Of a stretch of 64,000 nt of DNA, positions 31,675 through 40,598 are shown piece after piece. Source of the DNA: UBA6398 sp963660485 (GTDB lineage Bacteria; Bacteroidota; Bacteroidia; Bacteroidales; Bacteroidaceae). A program made the translations under genes and the position numbers. The notes under the pieces are model-generated. The model made no database searches. It was given only the letters and a program-made list of their open reading frames with translations, and was not told the DNA's origin. Position 1 is the first letter of the stretch. Each line of letters starts with the position of its first letter. The DNA lies in NCBI GenBank assembly GCA_963660485.1, contig CAVKYH010000001.1, positions 1 through 64,000 on the forward strand, written 5' to 3'.

Positions 31675-33348
31675 ATGAAACTTAGAACTCTATGTGTCTA
31701 CGCCTTTGCCGGGTTTGCAGGAATATCTTTGTATTCCTGTAGCGACGACAATAATGGCGGAGGAGAAAGCACCGAAACAGATGCCAACTATGTGGGCAAG
31801 GCTGTGGGAAATTTCTCTGCAGAAGAATGGTATCCCGGCGGAAAGCTTGGAACTACCGACAATGTTTTAGCAAAATGCTATGAAGATGAATCGCCGGCCA
31901 CAGAACAAGCCGGACTTATGGCTGAATTCAATAAAGGCGAGGCTTTTTTTGAACGTAATTTCAATACAACGCAGGCGCCTTTTAATGGTTTTGGCCCTGC
32001 AGCGTTGAGAAAATCTTGTCTTGACTGCCACCCGGGATACGGACACGGCAAACGTCAATATTCTTACCATTCTGTTTTCGGCAACGGCTATCTTTTGGCA
32101 ATATATGAGCCCGAAGACGGAAAGAATAGCAACGATGGTGATTATATTTCCGAGGTTACAGGCATGCCACAGACTATGGCTACCGAACCATTCCTTCCTC
32201 CAATTGATGAAAGTAAGATTGAAATAGAATGGAAAGATGTTACTGCGATGGAAAGTGGCTTGGCAATGCGTTTCCCCGACAACAACGAGGAATTTCATCT
32301 TATGTATCCCGAAGTTACTATCCCCGAAGATGCATTTAATACCTATCCGCGTCCTCAAAATATTGCTGTTCGTCTTGAATCAACGATTGGCGTAATCGGC
32401 GTAGGTCTGCTCGATGCAATTCCGCAGGATTCCTTGAAAGCGCAGTATGCTGCCGAGGCAAAATATGTGGAACTCAATCCTAAATTCTGGGACAAGGAAG
32501 CGAACGATTGGGCTGCGGGTGCATGGTATACTCTTGCCGACGGAACAAAAAGCATCAAGAGATTTACTTATGCCCTCACCCGTGCGTCTTTGCAGGACGG
32601 CCCGGGAGCTAATGCCATTTGGAATATCACCAATGTAAGCCGTAGCGATCGCCCGAAGCTTTACACCACAGATGCTTGGGCAGAAGCTATGTCGAGAGAC
32701 GCAGATGTGATCAAAGCTATCAAGGCTGACAAGAATTCGCCCTATTATGCTGACGGTACTGACGAAGGTATTGCAAACGCTGTGAAGGTTTTGCTTTCGC
32801 CCAGCACCAATCAGTTCGACAATGACATTCACAAATTTGAACCAGAAATGAGCGACGACAATTTCTATGCGTTTTTGGTTTGGCACCGTGGCTTGGCGAT
32901 TCCCCGTGCACGAAACTTGAACGACACAGAGGTGCAGCGCGGTAAGAAATTGTTCAATCAAATTGGTTGTGCCACTTGCCACCGTCCGTCCTGGACCACA
33001 GGAGATGACAATTATTGGGCTCCTGCTTCGATTGGCGGCCGTCCTTTGCCAAAATATCCCAATCAGAAGATTTATCCCTATTCGGATATGTTGCAGCATC
33101 GCTTGCATATGATCAACGATATCCATGGTTCGTGGTGTCGCACCACTCCTTTGTGGGGACGCGGGCTTTCGATGGCAAATACCGGCGCAGAGGATAGAAT
33201 GCACGACTGCCGCGCGAGCAATGAGATAGAAGCTATTATGTGGCATGCCTATAGCAAAGAGAGCGATGCCTATGAATCGGCTCTCAAATTCTATAATCTC
33301 AAGAAAAAAGACCGTGATGCCGTGGTTAAGTTCATACGTTCTATCTAA
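31675..33348 (+). CDS. dihaem (c-type) oxidoreductase lipoprotein, DHOR/thiol oxidoreductase type
   Basis: A 557-residue lipoprotein (lipobox LYSC, then SDDNNGG). It has two CxxCH haem sites, CLDCH near 119-123 and CATCH near 433-437. The second is followed by a long C-terminal region with HRLHMINDIHGSWCRTTPLWGRGLS, characteristic of the DUF1111/dihaem oxidoreductase family. It is attached to the membrane by the lipid and transfers electrons in the periplasm. It often sits beside imelysin genes, as here. The partner and electron acceptor are unknown. A strong terminator follows at 33383-33424. Confidence 0.92.
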   Translation: MKLRTLCVYAFAGFAGISLYSCSDDNNGGGESTETDANYVGKAVGNFSAEEWYPGGKLGTTDNVLAKCYEDESPATEQAGLMAEFNKGEAFFERNFNTTQAPFNGFGPAALRKSCLDCHPGYGHGKRQYSYHSVFGNGYLLAIYEPEDGKNSNDGDYISEVTGMPQTMATEPFLPPIDESKIEIEWKDVTAMESGLAMRFPDNNEEFHLMYPEVTIPEDAFNTYPRPQNIAVRLESTIGVIGVGLLDAIPQDSLKAQYAAEAKYVELNPKFWDKEANDWAAGAWYTLADGTKSIKRFTYALTRASLQDGPGANAIWNITNVSRSDRPKLYTTDAWAEAMSRDADVIKAIKADKNSPYYADGTDEGIANAVKVLLSPSTNQFDNDIHKFEPEMSDDNFYAFLVWHRGLAIPRARNLNDTEVQRGKKLFNQIGCATCHRPSWTTGDDNYWAPASIGGRPLPKYPNQKIYPYSDMLQHRLHMINDIHGSWCRTTPLWGRGLSMANTGAEDRMHDCRASNEIEAIMWHAYSKESDAYESALKFYNLKKKDRDAVVKFIRSI

Positions 33349-33382
33349 CGCATGGCTTAGAAAAAAACAGAAATAGCAATTC

Positions 33383-33424
33383 AAAAAAGGCGGAGCATAC
33401 ATTTTGTATGTTCCGCCTTTTTGT
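33383..33424. terminator. strong bidirectional terminator
   Basis: A stem of about 17 bp (AAAAAGGCGGAGCATACA paired with TGTATGTTCCGCCTTTTT) with a 3-base loop and T or A runs on both sides. It ends the porin-imelysin-dihaem operon and can also stop the convergent DUF4301 gene. Confidence 0.9.
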
Positions 33425-33529
33425 TTTTGTATGATTTCCTACAACGGAGTTGCGAAACTCAAGAAAATAAGGAAAATGACGTTGATGTTTTCTCCGCTTG
33501 AAACTGTTGTGGAAATGATATCAAATATG

Positions 33530-33613
33530 GCAAAAACAATGTCTGACATTGTTTAAACAATATCAGACATTATTTAAATTATATCAGACATCGTTTTTAC
33601 GATATATGATGTC
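33530..33613. repeat. 21-bp modular repeat array, copy 8
   Basis: Four exact 21-bp units at 33530, 33551, 33572 and 33593. The words are variants of TGTCTGACATT and TATCAGACAT, with linkers GCAAAAAC, GTTTAAAC, ATTTAAAT and GTTTTTAC. This is the closest relative of the in-frame coding repeat at 13387-13449. It lies between convergent genes. Confidence 0.92.
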
Positions 33614-33622
33614 TGAATTTTG

Positions 33623-35149
33623 TTACTGGTGTTGCAGGCGTAGCAAGTCGTTTACAGTCTTGACGGGATTGAATGTCGAAAGCGGCACTTCCACAAATAC
33701 TGTGTTCCAGTCGCTCATTCCGCCGTTCCACAAACCTGGCAATTCGAGTGCTTTCAGTTCCTTTCCGTTTTTCGACTTGTGTGAAATGAAACCAGCCGTG
33801 GAATCAACGTATTCCCTCAAGTCGAATTTCTCGCCTTGGTAGTCTTTTACGGCGCACACCAAATCTACGGGATTGAAATAGCTGCCGTTTTCAAACATCT
33901 TGCGACTGTTTTCGTCTTCCATGTTGATTTGAGAACTTTCAAGTATTTGCGGAGAAATACTGCCGTCGTTGTTGTAAACAAGGAACGGGCCGCCGCCGGC
34001 TTCGCCAACGTTTCTTACAACGCCGCACACGCGAATGGGGCGGTTGAATTTGCAGAACAGATAATCGGCAAGCTCCATATTGCTTTCAAAAGCCACTCCC
34101 GGGCGTGTGGTGTGCAGTTCCGTTTCAAGGAAATGCTTCATCTCGTCCAGCCTGTCGTCGTCGGGAATGTTGTTGTCAAGTTCGTCAAGAAATTCGAATA
34201 TCTTTTTTTGTACAGAAACAAGTTTGCCCGCGAGCAACTGCTTGTAATCCACTGTGTCTTGCATCAGACGCTCCGGCACAATGTTGTCAATGTTTTTGAT
34301 AAACACGATGTCGGCATCAATGTCGTTCAGATTTTCGATAAGAGCCCCGTGGCCGCCCGGACGGAACAATATTGTGTCGTCGTCGTTGCGGAACGGTTCG
34401 TTTTGGGGCGTTGCAGCAACCGTATCGGTCTTTGGTTTTTGTTCTGATATGGACACATTGTATTTTCTGCCGGTATTTTTTTCTATCTCCGGCAGCTTTT
34501 CGTCAAGAAGTTCCTTGAATAGATTGCGGTGTTCATGCGAAACGGTGAAATGAAGATTGACATCGTTGCTGCTGTCTCCTTCAATCAACGCACCTTCATA
34601 GAGATGTTCTTCCACAGAAGTGCGCGCGCCGTTGTCATAATTGTGGAAAAGCAGAAGACCTTTGGGCTTTTTCCCATAGTTAAGCCCCTCTTCGCCAAGC
34701 AAAGCCGAGACGATATCCTTGTAGCAGCCTTTTTTCAGAAGTTCGCGTATATTGCGGTTGTGAAGTCTCACACATGCCGCGTCGAGTGCCTCATAGAATG
34801 CAAAATGTGCGATACCGTCAAAAAATTTCTTCTCGAAATCAGTCTGCGGTTCCTCGTAGTCTGCGTCCAGAAAGGCAAACAGATTTTTGAACATGCGACT
34901 TGCTGCTCCCGATGCCGGCACGAATTTCATCAGCACGGCATTGTTTTCCTTGCAGTATTCGTTCCAGTTTTCTATATAGCCTTTGCGTTGTGTCTCATCA
35001 TATTTTGCAACGCCACACTCTGCCGATGCCGCAGCATAAAGTTTCTTATAGGGAAAACCAGTCTTGAAAAGGTTCAATTGATTTAGTACCTCTTCTTCGC
35101 TTATCCCTTTTTCTGCGAATTGTTTCTTGTCTTCTTCTGTAAATTTCAT
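33623..35149 (-). CDS. DUF4301-family protein
   Basis: A 508-residue cytoplasmic protein (no signal peptide) starting MKFTEEDKKQFAEKGISEEEVLNQLNLFKTGFPY, the usual opening of DUF4301 proteins of Bacteroidota. Segments KFVPASGAASRMFKNLF (about 66-82) and ILFRPGGHGALIENLN (about 254-270) look like nucleotide-sugar or phosphate binding loops similar to nucleotidyltransferases. The biochemical function is not established. It is 49 bp downstream of the GH127-like gene on the same strand and may be co-transcribed. Confidence 0.85.
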   Translation of the reverse strand: MKFTEEDKKQFAEKGISEEEVLNQLNLFKTGFPYKKLYAAASAECGVAKYDETQRKGYIENWNEYCKENNAVLMKFVPASGAASRMFKNLFAFLDADYEEPQTDFEKKFFDGIAHFAFYEALDAACVRLHNRNIRELLKKGCYKDIVSALLGEEGLNYGKKPKGLLLFHNYDNGARTSVEEHLYEGALIEGDSSNDVNLHFTVSHEHRNLFKELLDEKLPEIEKNTGRKYNVSISEQKPKTDTVAATPQNEPFRNDDDTILFRPGGHGALIENLNDIDADIVFIKNIDNIVPERLMQDTVDYKQLLAGKLVSVQKKIFEFLDELDNNIPDDDRLDEMKHFLETELHTTRPGVAFESNMELADYLFCKFNRPIRVCGVVRNVGEAGGGPFLVYNNDGSISPQILESSQINMEDENSRKMFENGSYFNPVDLVCAVKDYQGEKFDLREYVDSTAGFISHKSKNGKELKALELPGLWNGGMSDWNTVFVEVPLSTFNPVKTVNDLLRLQHQ

Positions 35150-35198
35150 CAGATATTTCTTTTGATATTACAAAGTTAACAAATAATCCGCACGTGTA

Positions 35199-36965
35199 TC
35201 AGCGCTTGAATATTATTCGGCGGGAATAGGCGGGTTTTGCGTCCATTCTAATGCTCGGAGACATCAAATGATACAGAGGTGTAAGTTTTGTTCCGCTTTC
35301 TTTTCCGAAGAAAGTAGTGTAGTCGTTATGATGTATCGGCTCGCCGTAAATCATGTTTGCGTCATTGCCGATTTGTCCTCCCAGAACGAGCGGACCATAC
35401 ATCACGCGGAACGCACCGGCTTCGTTGTTTTCCTTGTTTATCACGTCGGCGTAGGTTGCCGTTTGCTTGAAGGTGATTTTTATCTCGTCGCCTTTTTTGT
35501 AGCGTCGGGTTATTTTTGCCAGTCCGTCGGCCTCGTCATAATTCACGGGCTTGCCGTTTACCTCCACGCAGTAGTCTTTTGCCCATGATGCCTTGGCAAA
35601 CGAAAGAGTTACCTTTCCTTTGGGTGCGGCAACCACTTTGATTCGTGCGTAGCTTGTAATGGGGTATCCGGTCTTTATTTCCAGTTTCACGTATCCGCTT
35701 CCCGCGAGAGTGTCGGCTATTGTTGCGTCTCTCAGGAAAGGTATTGCCAATTCGTTGCCGTTTTTGAAAGCTGTGAAGTCGGCTGCGCGTCCGAGTCCTT
35801 CGCCTCCTCGCATGGTGCAGCACCAATGTGCTTCGTCGCAGTTGGGAGATACGTTGTATGTGTTGCGCGTTTTGCCGGGACTCATCTCCAAGCCGAAGCC
35901 GCCGTTGTCTCTTTGGGCAAGACAGATTGCGTTGTAGTAAATAAGCTCTGCGTCTTCGCGATATTCTGCTTTGCCTGTGTGTTGCCAGAGTTGCGCTGCC
36001 ACGATAAAGGCATCGACTATGGCGCAGGGTTCAGTCCATGTGTCGTAACGGCAAAACCAGTTGTAGTTGCCGTAGAACTCTGTCATTCCGAATTTCTTGT
36101 ATATCTCCCAGCGTTTCTCCACTTCGCTTATATATTTGGCGTCTTTGGTGATGTCGGCATACCTTATCAGTCCGCGCATAGCTGTCAGTGAAGCGTGGGT
36201 TTGCGCTTTAATTCCGGTGAGGTCCACATTTAGGTAAAGGTTTACCAGTTTGTCGGCCACGGGGCGGAGTTTCTCGTCGCCGGTTACTTGCAGGGCGTGC
36301 AAAAGTCCTTCCATTCCGATAAACACGCAGCCTATGTCGGTTGACAAACGCCAGTGGCCGATGATTTGCGAAAGGCTTCCGGAGGCTTCACCTACGTTTT
36401 GCTTGCGGCTTTCGGGCGAAATGGGATAACTGTTATAGTATTTGTCGCCGGGCAAGAACAGATTTTCTGCCAGACGTTGTATTACGGGCAATTGGCTCTT
36501 GTCGTTTTTCCAAAGATAATACTCGCACAACCCGCGCAATAGCCAGCCGTTGCCCGAGAGTTGCTGTTCGTCCACAGAGTCGCGGTGAATGGTGCCCATG
36601 TATCCGAGTTCGTTAAGATGCGAGGGCACACGTCTCATTATCTCGTCGAGATAGCGCGGTGTGCGTCCCGTGGCGCGTGCGTCCATCACGATTCCGAGAA
36701 TGGTGCGTCCCTCGGTGTCGCCGGGCCAATAGCCGGATTGCTGTTCGGTAAGGAATACATAGTCGGGCTGATACTTTTCTTCTTCGAGCCTGTTGAGGTT
36801 TTTCTGAAGACGGGCGTTGAGTTCTCCGCCTACCTTGATGTTTTCAAAAGCAATAGTCTCGTATTTTGAAACCCTGTCTTGTGGCTTTGTGTTTTGGGCG
36901 TTGCCCGTAAGAACCAAAGTTGACAATGCGAGCAATGTCCCGCAGAACAATTTGTTGTGTAGCAT
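35199..36965 (-). CDS. GH127-like (beta-L-arabinofuranosidase, DUF1680) secreted hydrolase
   Basis: A 588-residue secreted protein with signal peptide to about 23 (TGNAQN). An (alpha/alpha)6-barrel-type region runs to about 410, with EQQSGYWPGDTEGR near the start and the family's Cys-Cys site in NCDEAHWCCTMRGGEGL (zinc and nucleophile Cys in GH127). A C-terminal beta-sandwich follows (YVKLEIKTGYPITSYARIKVVA). GH127/146 enzymes remove beta-L-arabinofuranose from plant glycans. The exact family cannot be fixed without alignment. No regulator or SusCD pair is adjacent, so it is a lone carbohydrate enzyme. Confidence 0.82.
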   Translation of the reverse strand: MLHNKLFCGTLLALSTLVLTGNAQNTKPQDRVSKYETIAFENIKVGGELNARLQKNLNRLEEEKYQPDYVFLTEQQSGYWPGDTEGRTILGIVMDARATGRTPRYLDEIMRRVPSHLNELGYMGTIHRDSVDEQQLSGNGWLLRGLCEYYLWKNDKSQLPVIQRLAENLFLPGDKYYNSYPISPESRKQNVGEASGSLSQIIGHWRLSTDIGCVFIGMEGLLHALQVTGDEKLRPVADKLVNLYLNVDLTGIKAQTHASLTAMRGLIRYADITKDAKYISEVEKRWEIYKKFGMTEFYGNYNWFCRYDTWTEPCAIVDAFIVAAQLWQHTGKAEYREDAELIYYNAICLAQRDNGGFGLEMSPGKTRNTYNVSPNCDEAHWCCTMRGGEGLGRAADFTAFKNGNELAIPFLRDATIADTLAGSGYVKLEIKTGYPITSYARIKVVAAPKGKVTLSFAKASWAKDYCVEVNGKPVNYDEADGLAKITRRYKKGDEIKITFKQTATYADVINKENNEAGAFRVMYGPLVLGGQIGNDANMIYGEPIHHNDYTTFFGKESGTKLTPLYHLMSPSIRMDAKPAYSRRIIFKR

Positions 36966-37266
36966 TATTATTCTCTGTTGTTAGTCTGTTGTTGGTATTG
37001 ATAAGGAATATTTGCTTTGCGAAAAGCAATATTTCCCGAAAATGATGCCGGCATATAATGATGCCGACCCTTGCGTAGCATGCTGATGTTTGCTAATAGA
37101 TGCAAGTTTACGATTTATTTTCGAAAAATCCGACTTTTTGGTATAGTTTTTTTGCTTTCTCCGTATTTTTCAACCGTTTATCGTCTAAAAAACGCTTTAT
37201 GAAAAGCTACAGAAATGCCGTTTTTTGACCCCTTCGTAAGTTGTTGAAAATGGAGCGTTTGGAAAC

Positions 37267-37371
37267 GCGAAAATTCCGGGCCATGTAATTTAAATTAGAT
37301 GCGTCGGAATTTAAATTAGGTCTGACATAGTTTTCACGATATCCGATGTAGTTTTTTCGGCATGTTTTGGG
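37267..37371. repeat. 21-bp modular repeat array, copy 9
   Basis: Five units at 37267, 37288, 37309, 37330 and 37351. The words are CCGGGCCATGTA, AGATGCGTCGGA, AGGTCTGACATA and GATATCCGATGTA. The first three units match those at 42587-42649 almost base for base. The preceding stretch 36966-37266, upstream of the GH127-like gene, holds no gene that I can recognise. Confidence 0.95.
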
Positions 37372-37454
37372 GTGTGAAATTTGCGGTGTTTATTTTGCCC
37401 GAAAATAAGATTGGGTAGTGTTTGTGCCGCTGTGGTTAATTCGTGTTGCCATAC

Positions 37455-37487
37455 AAAAAAGGAGCAAACGAACCATGCGCTCATCGC
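37455..37487 (-). terminator. possible terminator after serine dehydratase
   Basis: On the minus strand GGAGC and GCTCC form a short stem around a loop of about 20 bases and are followed by TTTTTTG. It lies about 45 bp after the sdaA stop. Confidence 0.5.
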
Positions 37488-37531
37488 TCCTTGATGTGTT
37501 TCTTCTGTTCCCTGAAAACTTCTGCTTGGTT

Positions 37532-38740
37532 TCAGTTATGAGTTATGGCAAGTCCGCCTTCGCCCGTCTCTTTGTAGAGCGACGGCAAATCGTGTCCCGT
37601 TTGTTTCATCACTTCTACCACGCGGTCGAACGAAACACTGTGCTGGCCGTCGGTGAAAGAGGAATAAAGGTTGGAATCGAGGGCGCGGAGAGCCGCATAA
37701 GCGTTGCGCTCTATGCAAGGTATCTGCACGAGTCCGCAAACAGGGTCGCAGGTCATGCCAAGATGATGTTCGAGCCCCATCTCAGCCGCATATTCTATCT
37801 GCGAAAGGCTCCCGCCGAAAAGTTGGCTTGCAGCCGCAGCCGCCATGGCGCATGCCACTCCCACTTCGCCCTGACAGCCCACTTCGGCACCCGATATCGA
37901 CGCATTTTCCTTAGCTATGTTTCCAAACAAACCGGCTGTTGCCAACGCGCGGAGTATTCTCGGGTTCATGAATTCCTTGGTGTTTTGAAGATGATACAAC
38001 ACCGCCGGCATCACACCGCACGACCCGCATGTGGGAGCCGTAACAATCACGTGGCCCGACGCATTTTCTTCCGACACTGCCAAGGCATAGGCAAACGTCA
38101 GCCCTTGCGATTCGAGCGAAGGCTTGAGCCCTTTTGATTTCACGTAGAACTTGGTTGCCTTGCGTTGCAGATGCAACGGACCGGGCAGCACTTCTTCTTC
38201 GGAAAGTCCGCGCTGAATCGACGCTTTCATCGTGTTCCAAACTTCGGCAAGGTATTCCCAAATGTCGTTGTCCTCATACATTTGCACGTATTCCCAATAG
38301 TTCAGTCCGTGGGCGCAGCAAAAGTCCATGATGTCCTTCATGTGGGTGTGGGGATAGATATCCGGATTTTCTTTGTTAAGGAACTTCGGTTTTTCTTCTT
38401 TTAGCGAACCTCCGCCCACGCTGTAAACAGTCCATTCGTCCAGGAAATTCCCGCCGGCATCGTAGGCCTCGAATTTCATGGCGTTGGGGTGGAACGGCAA
38501 AAAGGTTTTGGGTTTCCATGTGATGCGGCTTTCTACGTTCGCTTTGCCGAAGAAATCAGTCAGAGCCTTGTCGGTGAGGTGCCCTTTTCCCGTGGCGGCG
38601 AGACTTCCGTACAGAGTGATATTCACCATGTGCGTTCCGCTTACATGGTTAAGGAATATCTCGGCGGCAAAAGCCGGTCCCATCGTGTGGCTTGACGATG
38701 GCCCGTGCCCAATCTTGTATATCTCTTTAATGGTTCGCAT
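37532..38740 (-). CDS. sdaA: L-serine ammonia-lyase (iron-sulfur serine dehydratase)
   Basis: A 402-residue single-chain enzyme that converts L-serine to pyruvate and ammonia. The N-terminal beta-domain starts IYKIGHGPSSSHTMGPAFAA. The alpha-domain has TAPTCGSCGVMPAVLYHLQ, the cysteine of VACAMAAAAASQL and MTCDPVCGLVQIPCIERNAYA, which bind the 4Fe-4S cluster. ATG at 38740 (MRTIKEIYKIGHGPSSS) is chosen over 38767. It follows the DNA glycosylase gene by 71 bp on the same strand. Confidence 0.95.
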   Translation of the reverse strand: MRTIKEIYKIGHGPSSSHTMGPAFAAEIFLNHVSGTHMVNITLYGSLAATGKGHLTDKALTDFFGKANVESRITWKPKTFLPFHPNAMKFEAYDAGGNFLDEWTVYSVGGGSLKEEKPKFLNKENPDIYPHTHMKDIMDFCCAHGLNYWEYVQMYEDNDIWEYLAEVWNTMKASIQRGLSEEEVLPGPLHLQRKATKFYVKSKGLKPSLESQGLTFAYALAVSEENASGHVIVTAPTCGSCGVMPAVLYHLQNTKEFMNPRILRALATAGLFGNIAKENASISGAEVGCQGEVGVACAMAAAAASQLFGGSLSQIEYAAEMGLEHHLGMTCDPVCGLVQIPCIERNAYAALRALDSNLYSSFTDGQHSVSFDRVVEVMKQTGHDLPSLYKETGEGGLAITHN

Positions 38741-38811
38741 AGCTGGGTAAATAAATGTTTGGTGCAAAGATATTATTTCGCAGCGTATGAAACCGTAAAG
38801 CGACGCAGATT

Positions 38812-39387
38812 TTATTGTAACACACCGGTTTCGCGGAACATCGCACGGTAGAATTCCGCTTTCCTCTCAATGTTCATGGGATAAGCGCGACTGGAACTCG
38901 GCATGCGGTAGAACGAAATTTCCCTGCCGTTTACAGTTGTATTGATATGCTTTCCCGTTTTTGGAATGTCCGTGCCAAATTGGCGCGCAACCTCTTCGGC
39001 CGATTTTCCGCCGGTTGCAACCACGGCAACACACTGCGGCATCTCGTCCAAAAGCATGGGAATGTCTGTGGGTTGGGCTATTTCAAGAAATTTGTCGCTT
39101 GCGTTGTTGTTCAAACGCGTTACAGCCGTGGCAGTGTCGTATATCGCAATCCCTTTCTCGGTTAGCAGACTTACGATTTGCTGCAAACGGAATGTTTTTC
39201 CCGGCACATCGGTGAGCGAAAACTTGTCGCCGTTGAAAATCAAACCGAATATGCGCCACATGTCATTGATGAAATTAGGATAGAAAAAGTTCATGGACCA
39301 ACGGTTCGCCGGCGGCGGAAAACTTCCGAGCATTAAAATCCGCGCACCCTCGGGAATAAACGGCTTCAAAGGGTGATGTTCTACCAT
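38812..39387 (-). CDS. uracil-DNA glycosylase superfamily protein
   Basis: A 191-residue protein from ATG 39387 (MVEHHPLKPFIPEGARILMLGSFPPP), whose start overlaps the preceding stop by 7 bp. Motifs are ILMLGSFPPPANRW (equivalent of the glycosylase motif 1 loop), FFYPNFINDMWRIFG, GIAIYDTATAV and the C-terminal RMPSSSRAYP, matching the Bacteroidota branch of UDG/hypoxanthine-DNA glycosylases. It would remove a deaminated base from DNA. The preferred base is unknown. A longer reading frame to 39558 exists but lies inside the upstream gene. Confidence 0.85.
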   Translation of the reverse strand: MVEHHPLKPFIPEGARILMLGSFPPPANRWSMNFFYPNFINDMWRIFGLIFNGDKFSLTDVPGKTFRLQQIVSLLTEKGIAIYDTATAVTRLNNNASDKFLEIAQPTDIPMLLDEMPQCVAVVATGGKSAEEVARQFGTDIPKTGKHINTTVNGREISFYRMPSSSRAYPMNIERKAEFYRAMFRETGVLQ

Positions 39388-40556
39388 TTCCCGAATTTTT
39401 GCGGATTTGTTCTGCGGTAATGTCCCTTCGGCCTGAAGTTTATTCCAAAATAAATGTTGGTCATTGCGATTGCATTGCTCATACGGAAACGCGATTTGCG
39501 GTAGGTGTAAGCATGAAGTACGCTCGAAAAACCCGCGAAAAACCGGTTGGTATTCCACACAAGCCCTATGCGCCCGATTACATCAAAGTTAATGTTGTGT
39601 CGGGAGAACAATTGTTTGTGGTCAATGGTTTGGCCTTTCGAGAACTTGTATCCCAAAGCAGGCGAAGCCGATATCGCAAAAAGCCAATTGGGCGCAAAAA
39701 CCCAGTTGTAGGCGTAGCCGAAATTTATGCTGTAGTCGTAAAAATTGATCTTGTTGAACTTTAATTCGTCATACAGTCCAGTGCCGCCGTTCTCGGTTGA
39801 AAGTAAAGCGGCGGGCAGTTTTGTGTGGTCGAATGCCAGTTTTTGGTGGGAATACAAGATACCTGCTTTCCACGAGCCGCAACTTCTTTTTTGCTGTGTG
39901 GTCTGGCTGAACGCTGCGGGGTAGGAAAATTTTTTGTGATTGAAGATATAGTAGATGTTTACACTGTTGGTGTACGTTTTAAGTCCGTCGAAGTGCACAT
40001 CTTTTATGTTCTTGGTGTTTGCTTTCCCGAAACCTTTTGTTTTGTTTATGGTAAAATCTCCGTTGTTCTTGTTGTGAATGTAATCGATGCCTATGGTGGA
40101 GCTGTAAAGACTGATATTGTATTGCTGTGATTTGTTGGAAGTGTAAGTACGTCCGATGTCAAACTGATAACCAAAGAATGCCCAGTGCCATCCGACGTAT
40201 GGGCCGATTTTTAGTCGCGGGTGCGCAGAAAGGGAAATGCGTTGTTTTTTGTCGTCTTCGTTTTTCCCCTCAATGGTATAGAAGCTAAAAAGATTGCTCT
40301 CCTGTATCATCGCCGCGAAATTGTAATGATTGGGTTCTATATAGGTTGTGTCAATGGCGTTGAAGTTCTGGAAAAATCTGTAGAGCTTGCTGCGTTTTCG
40401 TTTTCCTGTTTTTTGTGGCAGGGTATCGGGTTTTATTGTTTTGCCAACGCTGTCGGTGTATATTTCGCGGTATGCCGAAACGTCTTGCGCTTTTATCATT
40501 TGTGTGGTAAACAACGTAAGAAAAACAAAGGTGAGTATGGTTGTGAATCTTTTCAA
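39381..40556 (-). CDS. DUF4421-type outer-membrane protein
   Basis: A 391-residue protein with signal peptide to about 23 (MIKAQD), followed by a basic linker (GKRKRSKLYRFFQNF). IDTTYIEPNHYNFAAMIQ and a barrel-like series of aromatic strands follow (PRLKIGPYVGWHWAFFGYQFDIG, YSINFGYAYNWVFAPNWLF). These features fit the DUF4421 family, whose function is not known. It is in a same-strand group with the oxidoreductase gene (42 bp upstream) and the glycosylase gene (overlapping). Confidence 0.78.
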   Translation of the reverse strand: MKRFTTILTFVFLTLFTTQMIKAQDVSAYREIYTDSVGKTIKPDTLPQKTGKRKRSKLYRFFQNFNAIDTTYIEPNHYNFAAMIQESNLFSFYTIEGKNEDDKKQRISLSAHPRLKIGPYVGWHWAFFGYQFDIGRTYTSNKSQQYNISLYSSTIGIDYIHNKNNGDFTINKTKGFGKANTKNIKDVHFDGLKTYTNSVNIYYIFNHKKFSYPAAFSQTTQQKRSCGSWKAGILYSHQKLAFDHTKLPAALLSTENGGTGLYDELKFNKINFYDYSINFGYAYNWVFAPNWLFAISASPALGYKFSKGQTIDHKQLFSRHNINFDVIGRIGLVWNTNRFFAGFSSVLHAYTYRKSRFRMSNAIAMTNIYFGINFRPKGHYRRTNPQKFGKW

Positions 40557-40598
40557 TGCAGAAACACTGTTTTGAGGAAGTGTAGGGGTTGTGTGGGT

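Noticed and set aside
39388..39558. N-terminal extension of the DNA glycosylase gene
   Set aside because: It lies inside the upstream DUF4421 gene in another frame and has no glycosylase-like sequence.
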